From contig BSBK01008836.1 of the NCBI GenBank assembly GCA_027943335.1, forward strand, positions 558,001 through 622,000: a stretch of 64,000 nucleotides of DNA, given 5' to 3'. This stretch comes from Chamaecyparis obtusa (taxonomy: Eukaryota; Streptophyta; Pinopsida; Cupressales; Cupressaceae). The notes below the pieces were generated by a model. It was not told the DNA's origin. It saw nothing but the letters and a program-made list of their open reading frames with translations, and searched no databases. This document shows, piece after piece, positions 44,359 through 56,082 of this stretch. Position numbers and translations under genes: made by a program. The stretch's first letter is position 1. Each line of letters starts with the position of its first letter.

Positions 44359-45945
44359 TGTATAGGGTAAAATGTTGATGAGGTCTTAGAACAATGGTTT
44401 GCACATAAAAGAGACCCCAAAGCCAATATTTTACACTTACATGAAATTGTATTGATATGGAAAGCCAATGTAGATGATTAATATTGAAATTAAGAAATAA
44501 AGGTACTTACCTCCAAAAAAAAATTAGCTGAAAACCCTGTCAAACGATCTCAAAAACTGTTAATTTTCGCTATCCTAAACTGAAACTGCGAGATCTACAA
44601 AAACCCAGAAATGTTTTTCTGAGATTAAATCAGGTTGAATTTGACCCTCATAAAAGGTCAAAGGCTACATTTTTATTCTATAGGTTGATTTTGACTTTGT
44701 TCATAGATCTCAGAAGTTCACCGAAAAGGGTATCCAAATTTGATCTCAGATCTAAAATTTTGCACCTGTACCTGCAAGAAAAATGGTTTTATTTGTTGGG
44801 GGAAAGGGGTTTGCCTCAATCAAACCCCAATTTAGGAATTAACCTTGAAATTGAATTGAAATTACTGTAGTAAACAAAGTAAATGGAACAATTCACCTTG
44901 CTTATATTGAAACCCTTGTGGAGGATTTGAATCCTTGAATCCACAAGAATGGATGAATGTAGAATCAAATGTAGGATGTCTCCAATCAATTGTCTTTAGA
45001 TCTTCAACACCAATCTTTAATGGATCTTGAATTAGGAAGATGCTTGAATGGATGGATCTTCAACAAGAGGGCTCCATAGATCTTGAATCCTTCAATGGCT
45101 TCTAATGGTTCTCCTTGATGAATTGAATGCTTGAATGCTTGATCTTCTTGCTTGAGAGCTTGAGAGCTTTAGAAACTTGATGACTTGATTAAGAGATTGT
45201 TTGATGAGATATGAGATATGAGATGGAGAAAATGAGAGAGGAAGACTCCCTTTTATAGTGATCTAGGGCACAAGAGGGGCCTCGTAGAAAACAATAATTA
45301 AGGGCCCATGGCACAAAACTCTAGAGAGGTGCACATGGAGAGGAAATTAAATTAAAGTCTTGACACAAAAATCTAGGAGGGGACCACCCTTAATATAGAA
45401 ATAAAATAATTATTTAAGAGCTTTGTTACAAATTTGAGGTAAGGCCAACCCCAAAGTTAATTTGAGCATTAGGCACAAAAATTGAGAAAGGCTAATCTCC
45501 AATAATAAATTAGGAATCCTATAAAAATATTGAGAAAAGGTCCACCTCAAATATTAATTTGAGAATTCGACACTTAACCTAAGAAATAATGGCCCTAAAG
45601 AGGGAAAAGACAAGATTTTGATGAAATCCTAAAATTGAAAGCTAACCCTGAGGATCCTGGACCCTAGGGTCAAGGATGAGGTCGACCTTGACCTAGGTCA
45701 GGGTTGAGGTCATCCCTAACCTAGGTCAGGGTTGAGGTCGACCTTGACCCTGAGGTCAAGAATCTCAGGTTCATAATCCAGAATGCTAGGAAAATGCTGG
45801 GAAGAAGTGGAAAATGGGGCAGAAGAGGGGAAAAAGCCAGATCCAAGTCGAGTATCCATTCAAGGCATTCGACATGACCCCAAACCACTTACTCAGAGGG
45901 CTAAATGTTCTTACCATGGAAGTGCTTCCATTTTAAGATGATACA
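44359..45945 (-). repeat. Gypsy G 3' LTR
   Basis: 1,587 bp. On the plus strand TGTATAGGG...GATGATACA. A TATA box ACTATAAAAGGGAG on the minus strand lies at about 45259-45246. At about 45668-45772 it carries a run of GAGGTC/GGTCAGGG words with internal palindromes such as GGTCGACC. Confidence 0.87.
45668..45772. repeat. GGTCA-rich palindromic short repeats in gypsy G LTR
   Basis: Alternating AGGTCGACCTTGACC, CTAGGTCAGGG and GAGGTCATCC words give direct and inverted repeats over about 100 bases. A shorter variant is in the other LTR at about 50930-51025. It may form hairpins near the start of U3. Confidence 0.7.
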
Positions 45946-45960
45946 TTAAGCCCCCACTTT
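45946..45960 (-). promoter_or_regulatory. Gypsy G polypurine tract
   Basis: On the minus strand AAAGTGGGGGCTTAA directly precedes the LTR start TGTATCATC. Confidence 0.7.
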
Positions 45961-47240
45961 AGCAATAGTATGGACTCGATGCACACTCTTGGTAAAGGAG
46001 ATCACAAAGAAAAAGATAATCTTATTGAAATCAAAGGGACAAAGGAATCCTCAAGCCCCCAGGGACTCAAGTCTTCTTCAACTCCAAGATTGCAATAAGA
46101 GAGACATCACTAAAGAAAAGAGAGAAAAGGAGAGAGAGGAGTGGTTAGCTCACCTAGTAAGATGTGTGTATCTCACTGTGAACCACAAAAAGGATAGGAT
46201 GGCCTACCAAACAAACACTTGATAGTCACCCCATAATGTTGTGCCCCTTCTAGTAGCTTTGTGCATGTATGTAATGTGTCTTATGATGGCTTTTATAAAG
46301 TACCCATGGATCCACCTTCTTGTATCACCATGGAATACAAAATACGTGTCTCCTCAGGATTTAGCAACTTATGTGCATTACCTTCAAAAGATTTAGCATA
46401 TTGATGCATGTCTTTTCAAGATTTAGCAACTTATGTACGTTACCTTCCAAGATTTAGCATATTTGAAACTGGAAATGTGTGTCCCTTCAAGATTTAGCAA
46501 CTTATGTGTGTTACCTTCAGAGGATTTAGCATATTGAAAATTAAAAATGCGTGTCTCTTCAGGATTTAACAACTTATGTGCGTTACCTTCTAAGATTTAG
46601 CATGTTGCAAAACAAAAGGTTACAACAAAAATACATAATATAGAATGAGGGAGGCCGTATATATGCCCCCCTCCTTAAGATGGAAAAAACATACAATTTT
46701 GACATGTTAAGGAAAGAAAAAGAACAAGGATAAAGCCTTTTTTAGCATCAAGACAATATCCATATACAACACCTAGTCCAAGCCAAGAAGGTCACAGCTC
46801 CTATGAATCCATGGAAGGGACAAATGCAAAGAGATATCATGCAAGAAGTGAAAAAGTAACCCTTGTGAGGGATAGCACACTGTTCAATTTCCAAGGTAAG
46901 ATATATATCAACCATGGAAACCCAATGTCAAACAATGAAATTGGTTGTGATCAAGGAAAAAGATCTTTAATGCAAACCAAAATGTTCATGTATAATTGGA
47001 TATCACATAATAGATAGATACTGCTTAATCAAGGAAAGAGGTGAATCCCGGAAAGATAGAAAAGAAAGAGATGACATCCTTGCCCCCCAAGTGTAGGAAC
47101 AAAGATGTAAGGGGACCTATTATATCGCTCACAACACTATGCAAGACAACGAGCCCCCAAGAATTAGGCTAACATTGTTTTAGATAATGTGGAGTTCCAT
47201 AATAGGAACATAAATGTTATTTAGAGAAAATAGGATTGAA
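45961..47240 (-). other. Gypsy G 3' non-coding region
   Basis: No retroviral domain is found where RT and integrase would be expected. It holds a four-unit minisatellite (46344-46613). ORFs at 45989-46222 and 46811-47017 on the plus strand have no recognisable domain. Confidence 0.6.
46344..46613. repeat. Minisatellite, four units of about 62-72 bp
   Basis: Each unit contains CGTGTCTCTTCAGGATTTAG, then CAACTTATGTGCGTTACCTT and GATTTAGCATATTG, with small changes. Each unit also has two AGGATTTAGCA-like halves, so it may have grown from a shorter repeat. Confidence 0.8.
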
Positions 47241-49406
47241 ATACAACTCATTGCTACATGATATATAAATAACCTTACTATCAATAAGCTTCCTAATCTT
47301 ATAATGTAAAGCTTGACATTAATTAGTAGAGTAATCATGAAATCTATGATATAAACAAAAAGGAAGAGTATTCAAGTGTGGACTATGTTTCTTTTTGTGT
47401 TTAGGTCTAGTAATCATCTTAGCACGAAGGAGTTTAGGCAAAATAACTTCTTGGTCAAATTCCTTCATAGTTTCATCTTCTTTTGAAGTGTTATTGGAGA
47501 TGTTGTTAACATTGATTTGTTGTTGAGGATTAAATCCTAATCCATAAGAATGCTCATGCCCCCTAGTGTGTAAGGGCATTTGAATTCCTTGTTTATGCTT
47601 ATCACATCCTTGAGCATTAAATCCTTGTTTAACTATGAAATGATAACCATGACCATAACAAGAAGCCATATCAGAAGGAGTCAATGGAATTTCAGTAGTC
47701 ACTATATCATCCTTAGTAGATTTGATAGATTTATTGTGAGTAGAAGCAGTGACAAAGTTATTATTTAGGGCTTTAGAAGTAAAAACTCATTGTTCAAACT
47801 CTCTTTGTTTCTTCATAAAATCAAGATCATTAACCTTATACTCTCCAATAAAGGTAGGATTAAAATCCAAGGTTCCCTAATCATTGTCATGAAGAGCTTT
47901 AGAGGAAGGAGGATTAGTATTAGGAATATTAGTAGTGTGAGTTTGAATATTAAGACAAGGATTAGGCGCATCATCCACATGAAGTGAATACATCTTGTTG
48001 TTATGTATAAACTTGACTTTATGATGAAGGGTGGAAGGAATGACATGCATCTCATGCAACCAAGGTCTACCCAAAAGAAGATTATAATTGGGAGGTCTAG
48101 GCATAACATGAATAGGTGTATTCAGGATGACCGGTCCTAGTTTGATAGGTAAGGTAATGATTCCTAAAGTGTTCTTAGCAATGTTATCAAATCCACGTAT
48201 AGGAACATTGTCAGGTTGAATAATTGAAAGATCAACATTAATTGCTTTGAGCATGTCCATGCTACAAACATTAAGCCCAGATCCATTATCAATCAAGGTC
48301 CTATGAATGATACTTTTATTGATAGTTACAACAACCATAAGAGTATCATATCAATTTTGAACTTCTTTAAAAGGTAAATCCTTTTGAGTAAATACAATGT
48401 CAGAAGGACCTGAGGTAGCATGCATGCATTGTAAGAAGTTATTGATGTTTTCTTGATTAGGAGGTGGAGTGGGAAGAGTTGCTAGAGCTTTTTACAAGGC
48501 TTCATAGTAGGTAGGTGAAGTTTGAAGAAGCTCCCATAAAGAAATCTTGGCAGGAGTATTTTGTAATTGGTTAATCAAATCACACTCCTTGCTAGGAAGA
48601 CGAGGTGGAGGAGGAAGAATAGGTTGAGAAGGTGGCAAAGAAGTAGAAACCACCAGATTAGGTTGAAGGTTATTCCTTGTATGATATGTGTGAGCTATCA
48701 AATCTTGATCTTTGAAAGAATCCATAGGTTTACCTTTGATAGTAATGTGGGGACAACCTTTGATAGTCAACAAGGGTTTAGGATAAACCATTTTAGCTGT
48801 CTCAACACTACAAATAGATTCACAAGAAGGAAGAAAAGAGGGCATCCTAGGAGGAGATGAGGTCAGATCTTGATTCTCCATAGGATCATCACTAAAAGGG
48901 AGAGCATTAAGGGAATTCATATCATTCTCCACTAATGCCTCATCACTAGAAGGATTCTCAAATGGAGGTAAAGAATCTATAATATCATCCTCTTTCACTA
49001 AAATGTTCGCATAAGAGGAGTGTGTTTTAGAAAAAGATTCATCATCATGTATGAATAAATCACCCTCTTGTATCAAAGCTTCTTTGCGAGGAGGGGATAA
49101 ATCAATATCATTATCCAAGGGATCATCCACAATGGTGTCATGAGGAAGAGAGTAATCAACATCCAAATCCATACGTTCATCCCAAATAGGAGGATTATCA
49201 TCCCTACCAATAAAGCACATTGTAGGGTTGCCATAATTCACTAAAGGTTGATCCCTAGAGGAGGAAGAAGGACATCTATTAGGAGATGAATTAACATCAA
49301 TACTTAACTCCTCTCCATAAAGAGAAATATGATAAAGATCACATGTAATAAATGAAGTCTTTCTAGGTGCAACGCCATGTAACATTTGAAACAACTTATG
49401 CAACAT
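47241..49406 (-). pseudogene. Gypsy G ORF: pre-protease block, protease, G-patch, zinc-like motif
   Basis: One minus-strand frame with a few stops. First an acidic, proline/serine-rich part with no Gag capsid signature (49406-48550). Then NQLQNTPAKISLWELLQTSP, matching the pre-protease block of the Tat element. Protease core (48338-47990): RTLIDNGSGLNVCSMDM with catalytic Asp near 48290, and YNLLLGRPWLHEM. G-patch at about 47665-47530 (GHGYHFIVKQGFNAQG ... YGLGFNP). Last a motif FCLYHRFHDYSTN, a stop, CQALHYKIRKLIDS (about 47355-47290), which resembles the Tat Gag zinc motif. In the Tat element that motif lies before protease; here it is after. RT and integrase are missing. Confidence 0.8.
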
Positions 49407-49609
49407 GATAATAAATAAAGAAATGCATAGAAAATAGATCCAAATGAATTCAAATGAAAATCAAACACAATAGGGCATCTAATTCCACAAAAGAAAGGGG
49501 TAATTGTGTTAGGTTCACCAAAATTTATAGTGAAGGTGAACACACAAGGGAATACAAAGGAAGATCTAACAAAATAGAGCATCTAAATCCACAAAAGAAA
49601 GGAGGGTAA

Positions 49610-49626
49610 GCGTGTCGGGTTCACCA
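49610..49626 (-). promoter_or_regulatory. Gypsy G primer binding site (probable)
   Basis: On the minus strand TGGTGAACCCGACACGC lies three bases after the LTR end CCCTATACA. It has the TGG start and length of a tRNA-complementary site; I do not name the tRNA. Confidence 0.65.
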
Positions 49627-49629
49627 AAA

Positions 49630-51192
49630 TGTATAGGGTAAAATGTTGATGAGGTCCTAGAACAATGGTTTGCACATAAAAGAGACCCCAAAGCCAATAT
49701 TTTACACTTACATGAAATTGTATTGATATGAAAAGGCAATGTAGATGATTAATATTGAAATTAAGAAATAAAGGTACTTACCTCTGAAAAAGAATCAGCT
49801 AAAAACCTTGTCAAATGATCTCAAAAACTGTTGATTTTCGCACTTCCAAATTGAAAATGTAAGATCTACAAAACCCATAAATTTGTTTATGAGATTAGAT
49901 CAGGTCAAATTTGACCCTCATAAAAGGTCAAAGGCTACATTTTGATTCTGAAGGTTGATTTTGACTTTGTTCACAGATCTCAGAATTTTGCCCAAAAGGG
50001 TATCCAAATCTGATCTCAGATCCAAAATTTTGCACCTGTACCTGCAAGAAAAATGGTTTTGTTTGTTGGGGGGAAGGGGTTTGCCTCAGTCAAACCCCAA
50101 TTTAGGAATTAACCTTGAAATTGCTATAGTAAACAAAGTAAATGGAACAATTCATCTTGCTTATATTGAAACCCTTGTGGAGGATTCGAATCCTTGAATC
50201 CACAAGAATGGATAGATGTAGAATCAAATGTAGGATGTCTCCAATCAATTGTCTTTAGATATTCAACACCAATCTTGAATGGATCTTGAATTAGGAAGAT
50301 TCTTGAATGGATGGATCTTCAACAAGAGGGCTCCATAGAGCTTGAATCCTTCAATGGCTTCTAATGGTTCTCCTTGATGAATTGAATGCTTGAATGCTTG
50401 ATCTTCTTGCTTGAGAGCTTGAGAGATTGATAAACTTGATGACTTGATTGAGATATTGTGAGATCAGATATGAGATATGAGATGGAGAAAATGAGAGAGG
50501 AAGGCTCCCTTTTATAGTGATCTAGGACACAAGAGGGGCCTCATAGAAAACAATAATTAAGGGCCCATGGCACAAAACTCTAGAGAGGTGCACATGGAGA
50601 GGAAATTAAATTAAAGTCTTGACACAAAAATCTAGGAGGGGACCACCCTTAATATAGAAATAAAATAATTATTTAAGAGCCTTGTTACAAAATTTGAGGT
50701 AAGGCCAACCCCAAAGTTAATTTGAGCATTAGGCACAAAACTTGAGAAAGGCTAATCTTCAATAATAAATTAGGAATCCTATACAAATATCAAGAAAAGG
50801 TCCACCTCAAATATTAATTTGAGAATTTGACACTTAACCCGAGAAATAATGGCCTCGAAGAGGGAAAAGACAAGACTTTGATGAAATCCCAAAACCAGAA
50901 GCTAACCCCAAGGATCTTGGACGCTAGGGTCAAGGATGAGGTCAACCTTGACCTAGGTCAAGGTCGAGGTCATCCCTGACCTAGTCAGGGTCAAGGTTGA
51001 CCTTTACCCTGAGGTCAAGAATCTTAGGTTCACAATCTAGAATGCCAGGAAGAAGTGGAAAATGGGTAGAATAGGGGAAAAATCTAGATCCAAGTCGAGT
51101 ATCCATTCAAGGCATTCAACATGACCCCAAACCACTTAATCGGAGGGCTAAACATTCTTACCATGGAAGTGCTTCCATTTTAAGACAATATA
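49630..51192 (-). repeat. Gypsy G 5' LTR
   Basis: 1,563 bp, closely similar to 44359-45945 with a few small deletions. The outer end reads CAATATA where the other LTR has GATACA, so the terminal TG (minus strand) has become TA. Followed by target duplication GTTTC. Confidence 0.87.
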
Positions 51193-51197
51193 GTTTC

Positions 51198-51301
51198 TTA
51201 TGCAAGCTACAAGTTAATTTCTTATATCCATAATTGGGAAAAAGTAAAAGTTTGTGAAATATTGATTCACCCCCCCTTCTCAGTATTTCCTATTTCTAAC
51301 A
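51198..51301 (+). repeat. NA-2 5' LTR, terminal part
   Basis: Resumes the LTR after gypsy G and ends CTATTTCTAACA, matching the end of the 3' LTR at 58175. Confidence 0.87.
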
Positions 51302-51303
51302 AT

Positions 51304-51315
51304 TGGTATCAAAGC
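51304..51315 (+). promoter_or_regulatory. NA-2 primer binding site (initiator-Met tRNA, one change)
   Basis: TGGTATCAAAGC lies two bases after the LTR end. The other copia-type elements read TGGTATCAGAGC, so one G has become A. Confidence 0.87.
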
Positions 51316-51372
51316 TTAGTTACTCAGAACAAATTTATTCAGAGAAAGCCTAATAGCTTGAGTAAGATCTCT

Positions 51373-52632
51373 ATGGATATGGACCAGTTGCAGAAAAATA
51401 TTGATGAAGCTCTTGAACAGATTGATAATCTTATTGAAAAAAGAGATACACTGAATGAGAAATATGATAACATGAATGATTACATTGAGAAACTAAAAGA
51501 AAAGATAGAAGATTTGAAATCAAAGAAAGAACCTACAAGTCAAATCAAAGACTATGATGAAGTTTCAAAACTAAAGAAAGAAAATGAGATCATTAAACAT
51601 GAACTAAAGATTGTAGATCGGAAATAAATCTTGAAAGATGATAACAACAAAGATGAGTCAAATCTGAAATTTGAAAATGCAGATCTGAGATCTAAACTTA
51701 CCAAAGTGACATTTGAACTTGAGACTACAAAATTATAGTATGCTTAACTTGAGAAATACAACACAATTGTGAAAGGAGAACTAACTTAGTCTAAACAACA
51801 TCTTGAGAAACTATATTCCAGTAGTGAAAATATTAATGAACTGTCTTATTAGAAACCCTCTTATGATAAAACTGGTCTTGGATACTTTGAAGATAAATTC
51901 CCAAAGAAGATTGAAGAATGCAAAGAACCAGATTTGGAACAACCTGAGAATAGAGATGAAAATAAACTAGATGAATATAACAAATCTGAAGATATACCTA
52001 ATCTACTTAAGAAAGATGAACCACCTAAAGAAATGCAAAGAGAATTCAAAGGTAGATGTTTTTCATGCAATTCTTTTGGACACTTGAAAAGAGATTGCAC
52101 ATGTAAGAAATTCAAACCTATCTCTGGTTATTGTTATAATTGCCATGGTTTTGGACATAGAGCTATTGATTGTAAGAAACCTAGATATAATGATAATGGT
52201 AATAGTAGAATGTTTAGAAATACTAACCCTATAGATAAGAGACCTATTGGAGAAATGAACAAAAGAAATGGAGTTATGTGTTATAGATGCAACAAGTTTG
52301 GACACATTGCCAGAAATTGTAGATCACAAATCAATCAGTTAGGATCGAGATAGAATGGAATAGTTTGTCTGATATGCAATAACATTGGTCACACAATGAG
52401 GTATTGAAGAATGAACAACATGAGAAACCCTAATCCTAGAAGAAATGCAAAATATACTAGAAGAAATGTGAACACCATCAACAATCATACAGAAAGTTAT
52501 AGTAACTTGGAGGAAATTGAGTTTGTTAAAGCTACAGATCAAGCGAGAACACTCAGTATACTAGGAAATCAGATAGGTGAATTATTTGAGAGTAAGTATG
52601 AATCATTTCCTAATTCATCTCAAAGAAATTAA
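51373..52632 (+). pseudogene. NA-2 gag: coiled coil plus four zinc knuckles (broken)
   Basis: Start MDMDQLQKNIDEALEQIDNL at 51373, just after the primer site. The whole 420-codon frame is open apart from about seven stops (for example 51625-51627). The N-terminal third is a strongly charged heptad-like coiled coil (IEKRDTLNEKYDNMNDYIEK; SKLKKENEIIKHELK). SYDKTGLGYFED near 51855-51890 matches NA-1. Knuckles: CFSCNSFGHLKRDC, CYNCHGFGHRAIDC, CYRCNKFGHIARNC and a fourth CLICNNIGHTMRY whose last Cys codon has become a stop (TGA). It ends QRN at 52632. No protease or pol follows. Confidence 0.85.
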
Positions 52633-53046
52633 GCATTTATTTCATGAACTATATATTAGAGTAAAGCATTAGAATAGTATAGAATTAAGAGTAAGTTAAA
52701 TTAAGCTTTGTGAATTTAATATGAGCTAGTATATGATATAAGGAAGCTATGATTAAGAGCACATGAATTTATGAACATGTATGTGACTACATGAAAATAA
52801 ACAAGTTTTGCAGGTAAGAAGGAACAAATTTTGGCATGAAGCACTTAATAAATTTAATGTGATGACAATATCTTGAAAGATTTAAAGGATAAAAGAAAAA
52901 TATTGACATCATTTGATCATTCAAGTGTTTACAAGAGATATAGAGAGCTAGCTAGTAGAGATTGAAAGAAGTTTACAAGATTTGGAGATAGATTCTTTGC
53001 TAGATCTACGCAAAGCCCTAAATCATCATTCTAAGGAGTAATTCCC
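52633..53046 (+). other. NA-2 spacer between gag and ORF2
   Basis: About 410 bases, AT-rich and non-coding. It ends with CGCAAAGCCCTAAATCATC before ORF2, reminiscent of the ACCCTAGAATC leader of NA-1 ORF2. No TATA box as clear as the one in NA-1. Confidence 0.5.
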
Positions 53047-55714
53047 TTGAATGAGAAGAATGTTAAGAAAATAGTGTTGGACAACACCAAGTCTTCATAT
53101 AATGGAAGAGGAATAGTTATAAGTAAAATTGAGCAAGATGATGTAAGATATGTGTGTAAAATCTTGACTTCAAAATTTTGTGCAAGCTCTAGGGAAGATG
53201 ACATGGCAACAGACATGGTACATGCAGCCTACCTTATGTGTGTTGACAAAGTGGAAGTAGATACGTGTGAGATTATAAGGATAGAACTAATTGAAAATCT
53301 TGAGAAGATCAAGAAGACTAAGAATTCACTATTAAGGTTCTCATCCCTGATCACTTACATGTTTTTCCATCTTTTAAGAAGATTCCCTTACACCATTGGA
53401 GTTGATTGGAATGATGGAAGAAATTTAATGGACATAATAAATAAGGTATAATTAAGACATACTATTGATAAAGTGAATGAGAGTGCTACTCTTGTCATAA
53501 TGACCTTTTAGAATGAAATGAGAAAAAGATCAAGAATTCCACCATCTATTGTTGAAAAATATAAAGATGAAATATGCTTCTTAGTGGACACAAACTTTAT
53601 CTACATTGTAGCAGTTGAGCCAAGAATAGAGTTTGTAGATCATCTTGCGTATGAGGTATCTAAAGTAGAAATTGAAGGTTATGTGAACAGGTTACTTAAA
53701 AGCAATTTGGATGCAAAGAGTTCCAGATTTGGAACATATGAAGAAAACTTCAATACAACACAACAATCACAGGTGCAAAAATTGGCAAAGAAGAGAGTAG
53801 ATAACACAATTAAGAAAATATTTAAGGATACAAGCATGACCTAACATAAATTTGTCATGGTGAAGTAGACAACAATAACAATTAGGGACATTGGATAGAA
53901 GGAAGTGTTGTCAATTCCACCCTTGACAACCCATGCAGCCCCTGTTGAAGATATTCAGGATATTGATGAAGAAAGTGTAGAATTGGATGAGCCACCAGTA
54001 AGGAAATCCACCAGATCCACCTCCACTAAACCTAATAAGAGAGTTAAAGAGATGGAAAGCGGACCAGGAAAGAGGCAGAAAACTATCTTTTCTCCAGTAG
54101 AAAGAATAAGGATATCAGTAGAGAAGCCACAAGTAGATGAAGAGGCAGGTAGCAACAAAAAGAAACAATGGAAGCCTAAGATAGACAAAGTGAACCCTTT
54201 AATCATAAATGAAGGGGATTTCACCAAACCAAATAATATTATGAAATTTATAACAACTTTGAGAACATGAATCTTGAAAATATAGTTGTTAGACATATGA
54301 TTCTTGTTGACAAAAAGTTTGAAGATATAAAAGGCAAGATTCCTAAAAACTTATATGAGAAGTTGGTAAATAGGAAGAAGAGAGCTATAGAAGAGGACAA
54401 AGGCATAAGAGAAATGTATGTAAGGAAAATTTGTGAGATTAAGGATGAAGATCACTTCAGAGAAATCATGAAGAACCTAAGTACACATTTGAGAAGGAAA
54501 AGAAGGATAGTACTGATGATGGGAGGTAATTATGAAGAGATAAACAGAGAAACTAAGGAAGAGGTTGTAAAGGTAATGACCTTTGGATCGGGAGAAATAG
54601 TTAGTGAATATGAACATGTAGTAGAAGTAGAACAACAAAATGAATCAACACCAGTTCTGCCACCCTCCATGAACATTGATGATGAGTCTATGAACATTGA
54701 AGGCATAAACATTACCATAGACATAGAAGAAAATCTATTTAATGACCAAGGAGCTGATCTTTTCAATTTGATAGAAGTTAATTAATAGAAGGATGAATTA
54801 GAAAATAAAGAAGAAGTTATAGAAACAAGATTAGAAGAGAAGAAGGAAGAAATTCAGATTAAAATAGCCGAAGAGGAGCATGCGGTGCAAAAAGAGAAGA
54901 CTGAAATTATTTCACGGACTAAGAGCACAACAAAAATTCCATCTAGACCACTTATTGAATCAATTTTGCAAGCTTAGGATATGAAGTTGACAATGATGAT
55001 CAAATAGAGTTGATCTCATCCCTAAATAAGATAATTGGAAATAATAAGAAGGTAAAAAGCTTGGAAGGAATGTTACTTGAAGTAACCAACAAACTTCAAG
55101 GAGTGATATCAAGTCAAGTTAGTGAGGTTGATCCCCAAGCTAAAGCTAAAGAGGTAATAAAAGATTTTGACACTGAATTCACTAATTTTTTAGATATTGC
55201 ATCAGTCAAAGCTCAAGTAGCCCATGATGCACAATTATTTCAAGTTGTTTGTCAGAACATCAACAATGATTTGGATAACTTGGATATATGCATAAAAAAA
55301 TTGAGAAGTTGTTTAGAGAGAGGAAAAGTATTGTACATCCAGTGTACACTATCCCACAACCACACATCAGAAATATCAGAGAAAATGAAGAATAAGGAAG
55401 CAGAGTTGCAAGTGACAATAAATGATTTGTAGAGTCCTAATGTGAAAATCACAGATATTGGGAAGAAAGCAAGAAAAATCTATGATGAAATTAGACTTCT
55501 TGAGGATGAAAAAGAGAGGAAATTGAAGAGATTCTCTCTACTCAGAGATCATCTATCACTGAAGATCAGTAATGTGGAAAGTCAACTAGAAGAATGTCTT
55601 TCATCAAAGACATCAAATGGAAAGTTCTCATATGAAAACCTTAAGGCGGTTGAGATAGCATCTTATGGACTATGTGCATTACTTAGCATTTCTGACTCAG
55701 TAAAGAAGACATGA
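53047..55714 (+). pseudogene. NA-2 ORF2: homologue of the NA-1 large protein (broken)
   Basis: About 890 codons in three frames: frame 1 to about 54250, then shifted to 54785, then shifted again from about 54990 to 55714. Shared blocks with NA-1 in the same order: DDVRYVCKILTSKFCASSR with a later FSSLITYMFFHLLRRFPY; MRKRSRIPPSIVEKYKDEIC, AVEPRIEF and RFGTYEEN (53518-53745); GKIPKNLYEKLVNRKKRAIE (54330 on); an acidic part; and a coiled-coil C-terminus with HTSEISEKMK and SISDSVKKT. The N-terminal block of NA-1 (from MASTSS) is missing here. The closest-looking start is the ATG at 53050 (MRRMLRK) or the reading from 53047; the true start is uncertain. No enzyme motif; function unknown. Confidence 0.68.
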
Positions 55715-56082
55715 GACAAGGAAATAAAAAACCTGAAGGTGAATTTTGTAGATTGTGTAGCAAGTCTTCTAGCTTTGTAACATTAAGATCAAGGAGGTAA
55801 AAATTTTTTTGACATACTCATATATAATTGACACCTTTGTCATTGTTGTCAAAGGGGGAGTAATATAGTATGAAAATTGAATATATATATAGAAGTTATA
55901 GATATGTGGAATAGTATGAAGTATACTCTTAGGGGAAGTATCATTTTTGAGAAATAAGTAGACATGTATGATCCACAAGTTTTTGTAATGGCCATATGTT
56001 ACACTTTTTGAATTTTTTAATAAAAGTTTTTAGGACTTAGCCAATTTTTCCATATGTTGCCACCAATGACAAAGGGGGAGAT
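55715..56082 (+). other. NA-2 3' untranslated region with two polypurine tracts
   Basis: Upstream tract GTTGTCAAAGGGGGAG (55834-55860 with its lead), then the terminal PPT AAAGGGGGAGAT at 56071-56082. No gene. Confidence 0.7.

Larger units (their letters stand above)
44359..51192 (-). mobile_element. Gypsy G: deleted Ty3/gypsy element keeping protease and G-patch only
   Basis: Two LTRs, 44359-45945 and 49630-51192 (about 1.57 kb each), with target duplication GTTTC (44354-44358, 51193-51197) inside the NA-2 5' LTR. In minus orientation the order is 5' LTR, primer site, one ORF with a pre-protease block, protease, G-patch and a zinc-like motif, then a non-coding 3' region and PPT. RT, RNase H and integrase are absent, so it is non-autonomous. 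Confidence 0.87.

Noticed and set aside
45989..47017. Plus-strand ORFs in the gypsy G 3' region as captured genes
   Set aside because: Short, low-complexity and charged, without a conserved partner in the window; no evidence beyond chance open frames.
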